Below, one piece after another: positions 24,501 through 39,500 of a DNA stretch of 64,000 nt. The stretch covers positions 1,725,501-1,789,500 of the forward strand of contig OX442324.1 of the NCBI GenBank assembly GCA_949358305.1, read 5' to 3'. The translations under genes and the position numbers were made by a program. Source of the DNA: Strigamia acuminata (taxonomy: Eukaryota; Arthropoda; Chilopoda; Geophilomorpha; Linotaeniidae). Position 1 is the stretch's first letter. Each line of letters opens with the position of its first letter. Under the pieces are notes generated by a model, which was not told where the DNA came from, searched no databases, and worked only from the letters and a program-made list of their open reading frames with translations.

Positions 24501-27500
24501 GAACCACTACCATCAAAAAGGAATAATAGTGGGTCAAATCCAATACCGCTGCCCGGGAAGGCATACCGAACCCAGGCGAATACTGCCGAAGAACGGTCGG
24601 AGGACGAACAAGAAGACGAAATCAAATCTAAACGATCTTCCCAAAAAAGGGAGTACACGAGAGGGAGGAAAGAGCCGTCCCTGTAATTTCTGCCAAGAAG
24701 ATGGCCATTGGCGACAAACATGTCTGAAACGGCTAAAACAAAAAGCCAACAAAAAGGCTGCCGAACGAGATGACTTAATGAAACCACTCACCAAGGAGAG
24801 AATTGCCAAACAAGACAAACTAATGAATGTCTTTACTGAAAAGTTTGAAAACATGACAAAAAATTGACATTCGCAGGCGGAACAAAAATAACTCCGTCTG
24901 CACAAACCTCGTCACCCATAGATTTCAAACTAGTCAAAAAACAAATCACCAAGTTGAGAAAAAACTCAGCAGTCCGGCAACACTGGAATAACCAGTGGTC
25001 CCAAAGACTAAGGCCAGTTATGTTGACCTATTTTAAAAATTTGAGTATATCTCGTTCTCATTTTAAATTCATCACAAAAAGTTTATTCAGAGGTAAATTA
25101 TTTCATAAAATAAATAGTTTTCTTTGCCAACACTGGAAAAAAAAGCATATTTTCAAACATTTCCAAGTTGAAAATTTATATGGAAAAGTTGAATTTACTA
25201 TGATGTGGAAATTTGTTGGAAATGTGTTGGAAATATTTATATATTTCCAAACTTCTGAAAATGTGTAGTAAATCCTAGAGATGAAAACTCATTTTCAATT
25301 AGTTGTAAATCTTTTGTTTGAAATGTTATGTTTCCAATCAATTTTCTTTTAGATGGAAATGTGTTGTAAACTTCATTGCACAATGATTGTAAACATAATG
25401 TAAAAGCAAGAAAATACTTGAAATTTTAATGTAACATTTAAATATCTGAAAAGTAACAAGAACAAGGTAAAATACTGTCAAAAACAATAAAATTGTGTCA
25501 AATTTGAACTCAGAAGAGAAAATAATGTATAAAACGGTCCAATTTCGAACCGACATGGACAATACGAAATCGGGCCAATCAGGGCGCAGGGATGGAAAAA
25601 TACGTGTCGGTGAAACGTACCGTCGATGAAACAATCCGATTCCTCCACAAATAATCAATGTGAGATTGATTGTATTTTTAATACAATCAATCTCAAATAG
25701 ATTATTTAACAAAGAAGTTATTATATATAGGAAGTTATGCATAAACTATTTCAAGTCATACTAGCCTAGTGGACAGAGCAGTGGTCTTTGGAACAAAGGG
25801 TCCCAGGTTCAATTCTGACAGAGGTCGTGGTAAGAAAAAAGAAAACTTTAAGATAAATAAATTTGAATAAAACTGTCAATAAAACATCTAAATAGTGATG
25901 AAATTAATGAAAACTAATTGTTGAATGGTAATTGAAAAAAAATCAAACAGCTTAACTAAAAAAAGAAAAATTGAGTTAGTGTATTTAAATTTTTCAAAAT
26001 AGAGGGTAGTAAATTTTTTATATTGGAAATATGTTGAAAATACATTGGAAATACATGGGAAATACATTGGAAATATATTATGAAATTTCATAATTACACA
26101 ATTGAAAATGTTTGTAAAGTTATTGTAAAAAAAGTCCCGGAAATGGTCTCTTTCCAGATTGTAAATATGTTTGGAAAAAACTTATTTTCAATTGTTTGTA
26201 AATCTAATTTACAAACTTGTAAAATCCATCTACCTATATATTTACAATTCTTTACAAGTGAGTAAATCTGATTTTTTTTCCAGTGCAACCTTCTAACGTT
26301 AGTTTGGTCCCGATAGTTTATTCTAAGGGAGGGACGTGTGGTGGTTCCGGATCACCTGAAGATAATTCGATAAGATTTATCGTATTAACAAATCCTACCA
26401 CCAGGGGTACTATGAGAAATAGACTAGACTGACTAGTCTCGTATTTCTTCGGACCTGCATAATCACGATGATTTGCATATGACGTCACTTCCGGTCAGTA
26501 TATAAGACCGAAGCTTGACCGGAAATGACACTACAGTTTACAACATTTCAGCAAGAGCACCATTTACCTCACCTTTCAGGCCGTTTTATCGGATTGATCG
26601 AGGACCGGTGCCCGCTGACCATATCAACTGTAAGCATCAAATCACATTTATTCAACGTGGTAAATCCAAGTTGGAATAAATATCTGAACAAAATCGTTTA
26701 ATTCGCACGAAGCGAATTCCCGCATGTTTAAAGAAACACGTGTTAACCGAACATAACTTCGGGACTAAATCGCCGATCGATCGCCGAAGAAAAGTACGTA
26801 CGCCACGTGTTCCAAACGTAGTAGGCTTCGTTTGATTTCGTATCCAAACTGGCAATAGAATTGAGATTTACTCGATTCGCAAAGTGTAAAAAATATAACC
26901 CTAGACAACAACAGAAGCCACGTGTAAGTCTAAACAATTGAGGGCTTGTTTAGCAACAACCCATATTCGCAGCAGACTCCGAGACCATCAATCATACATT
27001 TATTAATTGTATTGGAATATTCGTAAGTGTTTAATAAAGTGTATTATTTGTCCCGACGTATTTTGTATTTCTCATCCACTAAAGCCGAATCACGACAGTT
27101 TAAACAATTCCGCCCATCGGAACAATCTACATGTTACGGTTGCTCGCATCACCTTTTCAGGTTGCCCATGCACGTTTTCTGGTTGCTTTGTTTTTACATT
27201 ACCATTATCATGGCAGACCAGTTTCATAACAATGAGCAGCTCATTGCCCATAACCAAAAAAAGGTCAGTAGGAAGAAAAAAACTGATGGGGGGGCTAGAA
27301 CATTAAGGAAGTGGACAAATGATGAATCCATGCGTCTTGCTGTTGATGTCATGGACAACTACAATAATTTTAAGGTAAACACCCATCACTTGGTCAATAC
27401 TTCACATGTTTTATTTCAAAACTTTATTTCAAACTATACTCGAGTTGCACTCAAGAAAGGACCTTACAATCTCGACTCCCATTGATCGAGGAGTTTACTA

Positions 27501-30500
27501 GTAACTCCATACTACTAGGAGAAGTAGTTTTGTTTTTTTATTTATTGTTGTGATTGTTATGACTAATTTAGTTTATGTTATTTTGATTTTATTAAATAAA
27601 AAATGTTATTTCCATCATTACAATGTAGTTTCACACATTAAAAAATGTCAAACTCATGATTGTTGTGTTTATTGGTTACTTCGTCTGGAAGTTTGAATTG
27701 TAGGCCGTTGCCTAGGCAATCGATTGCAATGTCTGTACATTGTAATGCAATTCTGGTGTTTGGGTCTACTTTTGTGGATCACTACACCACAGTAGACTGT
27801 GCACTACACCAGTAAACTTACTCGACCAATGAGAGTAGAGATTGTAAGGTCCTTTCTTGAGTGCAACTCGAGTATAACTAAAATGTTTTGTGTATTATTT
27901 TAGTCATCATACAAGTCCACATTTTTTAAGAAGTATTTGGAAACCCATCCTGAAATTGACTGCACAGTCCTGCAGATTAAAAACAAATTTGCCAGTATGG
28001 AGGATTGCTACAAAAAACCAAACAAATGATGACCAACACAAAAGAAGGATTGTGTATAGATGAAGAAGCATTTGCAACTTTTCGTGGTGTTTACTTAAAA
28101 AAATTTAAATCATAAAATAAGCGTGAAAATGTTATTTATTATATTTAATAATTTTGTTACAGCCAAAATGTTGTCATGGTGTCCTTGGTATGATATTTTT
28201 GATGATGTCATTGGTGAGAGGCCCAACATAGACCCATCATACATATGTGATTCAGCAATCACCGCTGATAAAACACAAGATGAGACTTATTCGCAACTTA
28301 ATCTTGATGATGATGATGATGCCAGTGGTGGTGGTGATGTTCGTGGTCCACCGCAACAATTTGGAAACCAACTTTTGGAAGCCAACTTATGAAAGATACA
28401 GTAGGCTTGAATTTGACAAGCTCATGTTTACCAAAAACGAATTAATTGAGAATCAAAAACTAGATTTAGAAACTCAAAAGTTTGAACATCAGAAACAGAA
28501 GGAAAAGGAGGATAAAGCAGTGGCTATAAAACTGGAAGATATCAAGTTGGAGCAACTCAAAATGCAACTGGAATTGGAGAAGCTGAAACATGGAAAGTAG
28601 ATTACCGTAAGTCTGTTTAGTTAATTAAATAATTGATTGCTTACTTAATTAATTTGTATTCCCATTTTTTCCATATATTTCCCACACCAGGTTCATAATT
28701 TTGTTTTGTTGGTTGGCCATTGATCCATCACATTGGGTTTCTGCATCCATGGCCGTAGATATGCCATGTGTAATTGTCACATCGTCATAAATCCACTCAT
28801 CACCAGTGCCTAACAGAATGTTGTGGAGTACACAACATGCTGTGATCCACATCACATCCTGCTTATGTCCTTTTGTATCATCCATAGCAATTCTAATATT
28901 GCTCCAGCTTTGAAATCTGTCTGTACAGAAGTTAATTAATAAACAATAAAAATATGATTGAGGAAGAATACATTTAAAGTTGTGTCATACTTTTTATTAT
29001 TCCGTTTACATTTTTTACTGCCACATGGTGCTCCGAGATTTTTCTATTAAACAATTTCTGTTTATCATATAAGGCTCTACTTCTCCGAAAACCAGTCAAA
29101 ACAGGAAAACAATTAGGATATCCAATGTGTCCTAATATGTTGTCACGTCTTAGTCGACTTTTTAACAATAGTTTCGGAAATTTGAGAATTTCCAGGGATT
29201 GTGATAACCAGAAAATTTAGGTTCGCAGGCGCTGCAACTCTTAAAACTTTGCCGGGGGTGGTAGCTAGGTTAAGACAGCGTCTATTCGTGAAATCTGTTT
29301 TATATGGGTGCAGGATTCAATTCGAGCGCCGCGCAAAATGGCGAACGTTGATATTTGAATTAAGACCAAAATATCGCTCTTCTCTGAGGGAAAATGTCGT
29401 CACTTGCTAGGCGTACTTACGAAGAGTATGTTTCTTCTCCTGGACACGCGCAAACGTTGGGTAAACGCGCGCACAGATACCAAACCGCAGACAACGTTGT
29501 CAAACCGTCGATAATGAAATGAATACGCAATTGAGACGAGTATAAGTTCAAAATGTCTAGGCTGAGGAGGAAGTCACAGTCGTGGCATAAAATGTATTGA
29601 CGAATTAAGACCGTCGAATACGCCGTTTTTCCAGCAATTTGTACGCAAATAATGGGCAAATAATAAATATTGTGGTTAGATAGCCAACCATGAGAATTCG
29701 GGCTGCACTATGACCAAATGCGTTGAGACGCAACATGAATCGCACTAAGAAATCCCCTAGTTAAGACAGGAGGTGTTGACTAGTCGAAGGCGAAAATTAT
29801 TCTCTCTAATTTCAGTTGTCTGATGTAACAAGTCACCTCTGATCACATGTCAAAGGCCAAGTCAATTCCCAATGGGGACTGGGCAGAAAACAGGCGATCA
29901 GGGGTGAAATATGCAAATTTAGAGCGCGATTATATCAACTTATGGCAGAATTCTCATGAATTGTCTGGATGGGGTGATTAAAACCAGGCCAGATTAAGGA
30001 TAAATGATAAAAATAAAAGAAAATGAATAAAATAAAATAATAAATTTAGATTTGGAAAAAATAAAATAATTTAAAGAAACTAGAACAATTTCTTAATAAA
30101 ATTGGGGAAAAATTAGGGGAAAGGCGCAAAATGCGCTTAAAATTTTGAAAATTTCTACTGTCTAAAGTCAGGACCGTGACAATGTATTCATCATCTGAGA
30201 AGTACAGCTGCAAATGGAAATTTTAAATTTTAAAAATTTAAATTTTAAAATTTAAATTAAAATGAATATTTGAAAACATACATGCGATTGTTTAGCTAAG
30301 CAACAATGCTTGAACACAGTTGCATCATGAACACTTGCTGGGAAGCCAGTGAATAAATGGCGTATGACCTTGTTTCTGTCAACTGTAAGCTGAATTTGCA
30401 CTGCATATCTTTTTTTCCTTGAGAAATATGCAACAGGATCCGCATTTTCTCTGGGTCGTAAATAAAAAATAGCATCTGTTCCATCCAAAAACCTGATGCA

Positions 30501-33500
30501 ACCAGGAAAACTGTATGATTCTGCTTCCTCACCTATAGCTGTTCGTTCAACAGCTGATGGCCACTTAATAGTGGCATAATACAGTGTACATAAAGCTTTG
30601 AGTACTCTGCCAGTATAGTTGCACACAGTACCCTCACGAATGCCAAACTTTGCAGCAAAATTTCCGATTGATGCTCCATTGCCAGAATGACCAAATCTAT
30701 AAAGCGCCACAGCCAATTGCAGCCCAACAGAAACTGCTGGTCGACCCTTATCATTAATGTGCAATGAAGGTTGATCTAAAAATTGAAAAAAAAAAATTAA
30801 AAATTAAAAAATGGTAAACATACACAGGATGTATCAGAATTCATGTTACACAGAAATAGGAGGTGTAGAGGGGGACCAGGAGATCACGTTTCCACTATCA
30901 AAAATAGAAATAAAATTCTTTTACATTATGATTTGATTTAGTTTTCCCGGATTTTTGGGTTTTTTGTGTGATTCTTTAACATTAAAATGATCAGTTTGTG
31001 TGTTTTTATTTGAGAATTGAGCTTAACCTGGCAAACGTTGGCGATATGCGGGACGGGCGATATGCATGACGCGCGATATTTGAAATCTTCCATTGTTTTG
31101 GGGGCTGTAACTTAGTGGAAAATTCTTTCGGAATTTTTGATTAGTGGAAACGTTATCTCCTGGTCTCCCTCTATACCCCCTATTTCTGTGTAACATGAAT
31201 TCTGATACACCCTGTATATCTTCAATCAAACTTAATGCATGTTGGAATGAACTCCTAGTCATCTGAATCTGAATGCAGAACCGGCTTTCATCTGTCATGT
31301 TTAAAAACTTAATGATCCACTCCCTTGTTTTTAGGATGGAAGCAAGTCTTACACAGTATCTGCACTTCTTAATGATGTAAACTATCCCAAAACTGAGACT
31401 AGCTGACTAGAAAGTACCAAGACACAACCGCTAACTTAGTTTAAATTCAAGTAATTTATTTATCAAACAATTCCTCTTTATATATCGCATTGGTCAGCTC
31501 TGATTGGCTGACCACAAACGAACAGCCCCGATTGGCTGTTTTACTCCAAAACGTCTACTGGACATATTTGCGCCCCCTGGCGACCGTTGTCGCCCGTCCT
31601 CGGTCTCGAACCCGAAAAACTCCACACTCGGTCATCCGACTAAACGTCGGCGTCCTCGCCGACGCCTCGTCATCTGCTCCCGCCATTGCGTCGTCTTTGA
31701 ACCTCCATTTCCTCGTTCGATCACTTGATTTGAGTCTCGTACGCCAATTCCGATTTGTCTTGTTTTCTTCGGCTCGGAAATCACATCCATCTCTGCCGCC
31801 CTCGAATGTGACGTGTCGTGCTTCTCTGCTCGGCAGAAGCTCGTCCGACGCGTCGTTCCCGTCGAGTTCTTCCGATCTGTCGCCAAGTCCAACTCCGCCC
31901 TCTTCGAGTCCATCTAGTCCCGTGACAAATTCGTCTTGCAGTTCGTTCGCTTCTTCAACTCGAGTCAGATTCGCACAAAACTCCCACTTTTCCACGGTAA
32001 TTTTGTCTGGTTGCGCATACAATTCCTCCGACTTCGTATCGTCTGGATTCGCATTAACCGCATCTCGATTCCTTTCGTCCGCATCTTGATTCCCTTCGTT
32101 CTCTTTACCAAGATCGTCCTCAACCACATCACCGTCGTCGTCTAATTTATCGTCCAATTCCTCGTTTCGATCCGCCTTGGTCGCATCTTTGTCTCGATTT
32201 GTTTCAATCACTACTTCTTCTCGAAACGTCTCGTTTTCCACTCGAAACGTCTCGATTGCGTCTTCGTGTCGATCCGTCTCGGTCGCAATTTCCTCTTGAC
32301 TCGCCTCGACCGCGTCTTCGTTTTCGTCTGCTGCGATCGCATTTTCGTTTCGGTCCGCCTCGTCATTTTCTCGAATTATACCGACTTTCTCCCGAATTGT
32401 CTCGATCGCATCTTTGTTCTGATCCGTTTTGATCGCGTCTCCGTTTTGATCCGCTTCTTCTTCGTCGCTTTTGTCATCTTCTTCTTCTTCGTAGTTCTCC
32501 GTTTCTGCACGCAACGCGTCTCCTAATTGACACCGCATATTAAATCTCCCCTCCTCCGGCACAATGTTGCGAGCTTGCAACAACGACTTGAGGTCTTTTG
32601 TTTTCAACTTTGCCCACTCAACCCATTTTGGGATTTCTCCACGTCGGATCTTCTCTACAATCGCTTCTGATGCGGCCCTCTTTTCGTTCGCAATCTTCGT
32701 AACACGTGGTAACTTTGGCGCGTTCTTCACTTCGATTGTCGTCCCCTTTTGCATCCACTGGTTCAAAATTTCCATCATTTCGCTAGTTGTTAGAACTTCT
32801 CCTCGTCGCATCTTCGCTACAATTGCTTTTGCTTCGGCCATCTCTTCTTCGTAGTTCGGCTAACCTTCGTAGCACGTGTTTGTTCTAGCGAATCGACTCT
32901 CTCGTTTCCCGAACCGTCCACGCGCTATTTGTTAACCCGAATTCCGCTTCCGTCGCCAAAAACAATCGTCTTCTGCTTTTTTCTAACTTTATCATCTACT
33001 TTTGTCTACTTTCGTCTACTTTATCGTCGCATAAAGTCCATCTGTCCCACTTCTGATGTAAACTATCCCAAACTTGGGATCAGCTGACCCGAAAATAACA
33101 TGACACAACCGCTAGCTTAGTTAAATTCAAGTAATTTATTTATCAAACAATTCCTCTTTATATATCGCATTGGTCAGCTCTGATTGGCTGACCACAAACG
33201 AACAGCCCCGATTGGCTGTTTTACTCCAAAACGTCTACTGGACATATTTGCGTATGTCCGCCCGCCCCCTGGCGACCGTTGTCGCCCGTCCTCGGTCTCG
33301 AACCCGAAAAACTCCACAATGAGTAATTTCAGTTGAATAAACTGCTCAACATGTTGTAACACATTTACTTCTCGTTCCATCATCATGCGAAATATCCACC
33401 AAACCTCAAACATCTTCAAAAACCGCTTTTTCCTACTGACCTTGGGCATTTTTGTTTTTGTTTAGAAGGAAGCCATGGCACAGAAAGTCATGTGACCTTC

Positions 33501-36500
33501 ACATAATCACACATACCAATAATCACATAAACAGATTTTTGTTGAGCCCTCAATAATTGAGTGATTATGATTATTGCAATAATCAACTAATCACAATAAT
33601 CACTCATTTAATGAAACCCTTTAATGTAGGATGGTAATAGAGATCCACTTGCAGTTGCTGACATCGTTACAGAAATGACTGCCTTGGATGTATTTAATAA
33701 TCTAGTTGGATACTTCATTCCTCGCTTGATAATAAATTTTTTACTGCCGGGTCGTCAGTCAGGTTGGTTTCATCAAAATTTAAAATATTGTAGTCTTCAA
33801 TGCCACACAGGGTATTTTCTAAATTGTTGTAAAAGTCCATAATAGTTCCTGCTGAAATAGTCCCACGTCGCAGACTCATATTTGCTGATGAACGAAAGGT
33901 TAATTCGCTGTTTCTGCTTAGAAAAGCATTAATGAAATCCTTTCCAGGTCTGTTTTCATGGTTTTCAAATTGGTGAACTTGTACTCCTTTTCTATCCAAA
34001 TAATTTTTCACAATCTCACGAAAATCAGCTTTGCATATTGTAAATCCAAATTCACCAATTTTTATGAGGTGGTTTATCATACAAAAACCTTTTCTTCTTT
34101 TACTGTTAAAATTGGTTGGCCACCAGGTTCGAGAGTATGTTTCTTCTTGATTTTGTTTTGCAGTGTACTCCTGGAAATTCCATATTTTGTACTTGCTTCA
34201 CGTTGTGTCAGTTCACCATTGTGCACTTTTGAGACAGCCAACTCAATTGTTGCTTTATCATGTGTTTTATTTTTTCTTGCACCAAGTTTTGGTTTGTAAT
34301 GTGTTGGCATTGTCAACCTACAATACATATTAAATCATTATTATGTCAAATTCATTCAAATAATAAGTAAAACGGCATAATCAAACCTCAATTGTGAGCT
34401 CAATGTGGCAACATCATTGGCGCTGCCATATTAGATATAATTACTTCCGGTTGAGGTTGAATGTGGCTATGTCTGGCCACATTCAACTCCGAATGAATGA
34501 GTTGTCTTTCTAATATCACTGTATCAAAACTCTTAAGTTAGTAGCATTATTATTTTTTATAACATTATAACATATTGAAGAATGAGTACATAAAATTTCA
34601 ATCAGCAGGCAGCAATAGTTTTTTTTTATAGTCATCTTTTTTCAGGTCTCATTTTTTAGTATTTTTATGACTTATTTAAAAAGTGCGTAGATTTTTTTAA
34701 ATTGATCACAAAATTGTGAAATATTTTTTTTAAGTAAGCTGAAACCACGATAAATGGCCCAGCAAAAAGTGAGGAATTTTTTTTCTACAATTTTCATTTT
34801 TGACCACATTCACCTGCAGGGATCAGAGTCACCCAACTTTACGGTAATTCTAAACTTGTGATGATGGGTTATGGTGAGTCACCCTCTTTAATTTGCACCA
34901 ATGTGTCCCATTGGCTGTTCACTCTTGTTTCTGATTGGTTTTTCAATCTTTGACTAAGTTTTCCTATTAGCTTGTAACATCGTTTCAAGCACAGAATTAG
35001 TTTGCGCTTTGTTCTGGTAAGCGCTCTCTGTTTAGAGTAACCTGGAACTCACAAGCCTCTTATTTCTCCCCTTGACTCACCTCTCGAGCCATTTTATTTT
35101 CTCACTGACATCTGATAACTAGTCCTTTGAGATTTTCATCATCACACATTTAAATATGCCTTTTTCTTACCCATTTGAATTCTTCTTTGCTATTCTATTT
35201 AAATATGTTTTAGCGCCATTCAGATGCCTTTGGGAGTCAATTCAAACTATTTGATCACCAGTTTGTTGTTTCGATTCTTTGAGCGCAAATTGCAGCGTGT
35301 AAGCTCGGTCTGGCCGCCCCTCCATTTAGAACTTTAGCCAGATTTAGCATATCTGAATTCTTTCACCCCATTGGAACTATGACACATGTCCGTTTAGAAC
35401 TCATGTTGTTCCTATTCTCGCAGGAAGTCAGTATTCAGTCCAGTATTTTTAAGGCTCAACGGGACCATGCAATTTGATTTGTATCATATCGAGCACTTGG
35501 AACCATTTGTCACCACCCTAATGCAAAGTTTTACAACGGGCAGGTGTTCATTACCAGTTCTCGGGGTGACAATCGTAACCGCGTGTAATTCAAAACACAG
35601 TTTGTTCTATCCTAAACAAGCGGTTCATGATAGCGTCTTTCTTTAAAGAGAATTTATTGTCAATGCACAAGGTGGATCAGAATAAATACCATACAAGTAT
35701 ATTAGTCTATAATAGGGTAATGCAAATTTACAAACGTAAAGTTAATGACTGTACATTGATTGCGAATCTGGTTAAGACATTGTATAAAGTTAATGGGTTA
35801 GCAGTGGAGCCTAATGCATGTGACAATTTCTGTTAATGGTTAAATTCAAAATGTGGCTAACATTTCAAATTTTTCGGCTGATATTGAACCACATTACAGG
35901 CAATATGGTCATTTGCACACAGAATACGAAACATTTACTTAAAGATTTTTGTGTCAGGTCTTCAAATTTTTGGGAATTCCAACAAACTTGAATGTGATGT
36001 ATGTATACTTTCTAAATTTACACGTGATTTATTTAAAGCGGAAACAGACAAAGTTTCTTTGGATACAATACATATGGATCTTTGGGGGCCATGTAGAGAA
36101 GAATCTTTTGGCGGGTCCAAGTATCTATATTGTTTGATATATTAGGCTAGACGTTACATGTGAGTTTTTATATTAAAATCCAAAGTACAGGTATTTTATA
36201 TTTAAAAGTATCCATGTGCGTGCCAAAAGACTTTTGGGTCGAAAATTAAAGTCAATTAGGACTAACCGGGGTACAGAATTTTGTAATTAGAACTTTGAGA
36301 ACTATTTGTAATCGAGTGGTATTGTTGTACAAAGAATGAATATCTATGAATATCTATGAATATCGGAAAGTATAAAACGGTATATCATCAAAAGGTCTCT
36401 AGGCAGAGTTGTCACTTACATTCATTTATCTTAAGAACTTCCAATTTCAACTTCCAGACGACATTAGTTTGAAATTGATTCGTGTTGAAAACGTTTTAAC

Positions 36501-39500
36501 TGCTTCAATCGTTTCGTTCACCAAAATTTTGAATCGTACGCAGTTAGAAGAATCTTAAGTCCATAACCTAAACTTTTTAGCTAAAAATGTTGAGTAAATA
36601 CCATACGACATGTTGATGGTTAACAACTTAATGATGCTATATTTTAATTCATCGCACTTTAAATACGCATGTGCTTAATTGCAGATATCAAAAGTTGAAA
36701 TTTTTTTTATGAGAAAGACATCACTCTTATACTTATTGTAACATTATTTCAGCATGATTAAAATGCAAATCTATTGTTCGGGTGGGACCACATGTGTGCA
36801 AATCAATTGTGCACCCCGGAAAGAAATAGAGGAAGATTAATGAAATTTTAACTGGATGCTTGTACAACATCCTACCTTATTCACCTAAAATTTTATCAAA
36901 ATCTATCCATTAGTTTCTGAGAAAAAAATTTTTTTGTGAAGTGACAACAAAAAGTAAGAGGCAAAAGTAAGTTTACAAACTCTGTTAAGCATCGAGAAAC
37001 CTTAAAACAATAGGTGCATTCAATTCTAAAGAGTTTTCCCCGTTTTCCCCGTTTTTGCCGTTTTCCCAGACCGGAAGTAGATGCATTTGACATCACATTT
37101 CGGAAATCGGTTTTCCTGAAAACCGTTTTCATGAAAACCAGAAAATCGTGGTTTTCGTGGTTTTCAAATCGTTTTCCCGGCTGCCATTTTGTAATCGAAT
37201 AGATCGACCGCATTTGCACGTCGAATGCGGCCAATTTTCAGGCGCATTTGCACGTCGAATGCGGCCAATTTTCGGCCGCTTTTGCGCGTCGAATGCGGCC
37301 AATTTTCGGGCGCATTTGCGCGATTGAAAGCTGCCGATTTTGGCCGGATCTGTGCTCAATGTTTAAAACCGTTTTCATCGTTTTCGGAAAACGCTGAAAA
37401 ACGGTTTTTGAAAGCACTTTTAGAATTGAATGCACCTAATGTCTGTTAATGCTTTGTTGGCCCTCCTTTAGCCTGTAGTATTGCTTTCAATCACTCAGCC
37501 ATACTTTCAAGCAATTTCAGTAGCACTGGTGGAGATATTTTACACCAATCTTCAAAAATTGCTAATTTCAACAATGAAACGTTTTTTCTAGAACTCTAAG
37601 AGGAACTATTTGTTCCAAATCAAGAAATTATCTTATAAATGTTCAATTGGATTAAGGATAAAACAACTGAGAAAGCCATTGAAGTTGTCCGATTTTATTT
37701 TTGCGTGAAACACACTCCCGCAAATTTCGACGTATGTTTTCGGTTGTTGTCCTGTTGCTACAACCAAACCCAATATTTTTTTATTCATCAAGATTTCTTT
37801 CTAAAATGCCTCTGTTAACATAGGAATCCATTATTTCATCGATGGATTGGAGATTTCCAACGTTTCACATCCCCAAACCAACACTGATGTAGAGTGTTTT
37901 ACTGTTGGCAAAGTTGAAGTGGTTTTGTAATGTGTTTACATTACAAAACCAATTGAATTTTGACACAAAATTACGAGGAGTGATAAAAGCAAGGTATAAC
38001 TATTTGTCAAATAATAGAAATGGGTGTTTAAATTAGTCACAAAAGAATTTAGTTCAACTGTCTACAGTCAACAGTAAAACAGTGTACATCAGTGTTGGTT
38101 TGGGGATAGTAAGAACCCTTTTTCAAAGTTTTGAAATTTTTGGCAACCTGTAAAGTACATTTTGAGAGTGGTCAACATTATTTGTGAATATGTGTTTTGT
38201 GCCTTCATTCAGCTTATTGCTGAATTTGATTTGTGCTTGTGGTGCAACTCTTGTAAGAAAAATGTTTTTTGCATCGAAAATGTCTTTAACAGACAATATG
38301 AGCACATTCCGAGCCCGAAGACAGATGCCGGACTCGAGGATAGTCTTAGGAACAGTGGTGTCACGTTGACACACCAAGGACAGCACCAAGGAAGGCAAGA
38401 ACAGGTCGGAAGATAGATCCCCGACATAAAAACCAATTGTAAAGGTCCCAACAGAATGCAAATAGAAGTAGAAATGTGAGGACAAAGTGTTTTCAACAAA
38501 CAGATTAATGTTTTGGACAATGAAAATTGAAGTTAAGGTCTGATTTAGATAAAATTGTATTGCTTCTAACCCATTTAATTTATAAGGGCGCTGCGGCGGT
38601 TGCCAGATGGCGAGGCACGCACCGCAAGGTCACATGGACGGAGTGACGTCATGTACGACCTTGCATCACTTATTAAATGGCTTCCAGCATACACACATCG
38701 GTGTCTCTATTTAATAACTCCACATGGTGTCAGAAGTGAACTGTGAGCGTAATTTTGCGTGGCGGCGGGCGTGAGAGTGCGTTGAGGGACGTGAGTGAGC
38801 GTGAAGTTTCGGGACGCGCGGAGATCAAACGGCGACAAGTATCCAAGATGGCGTCGTCCTTTCAATTTGTGCCGCCAACGCCTTTCACCTTTAAACGTGC
38901 GGAAGGATGGCCGAAATGGATGCGACGGTTCGAACGATATCGCAAATCGTCGAGATTGGATAAGGAGGACGAGTCAAAGCGGGTGACGACTTTGATCTAT
39001 TGTCTGGACGACGAGGCGGAAGATATTTTGGCGGTGTCAACGTTGAAAAACAAAGATTTGAAGTTGTACGCCGCTGTAAAGAAGGTTTTTGAGGACTATT
39101 TCGTCGGAAAAAGGAATATTATATACGAGAGAGCTAAATTTCACCGTAGGAAGCAGGAGGTGGGCAAATGTTACCATAGATTGTCTCAGCATATGAATAT
39201 ATCTGCAACCCAATAAATTATAGTGTATTAAGAATCCTTATGAATGGTTGGGAGAGTTGAAGGGGGCTAATGCCCCCTTTAACTCCCCCAACCTCCCATT
39301 AACTGCTTAACTGTTTTTTATCTGCATGCCGCAGAACCCATTTGCCACTTTCAGAATTTGGGATTTCATGAAAAGGTTTTCATGAAGTGATCCGACCCGA
39401 TATAGATTAGTAAGCTTGTAATTAGTAATTAAGTTTGTTTTGTTCTGCAGCCCAGGGGCGCCGGGTAGAGAGGGGCGCCAGGCAGAGGGGGACGCTGGGC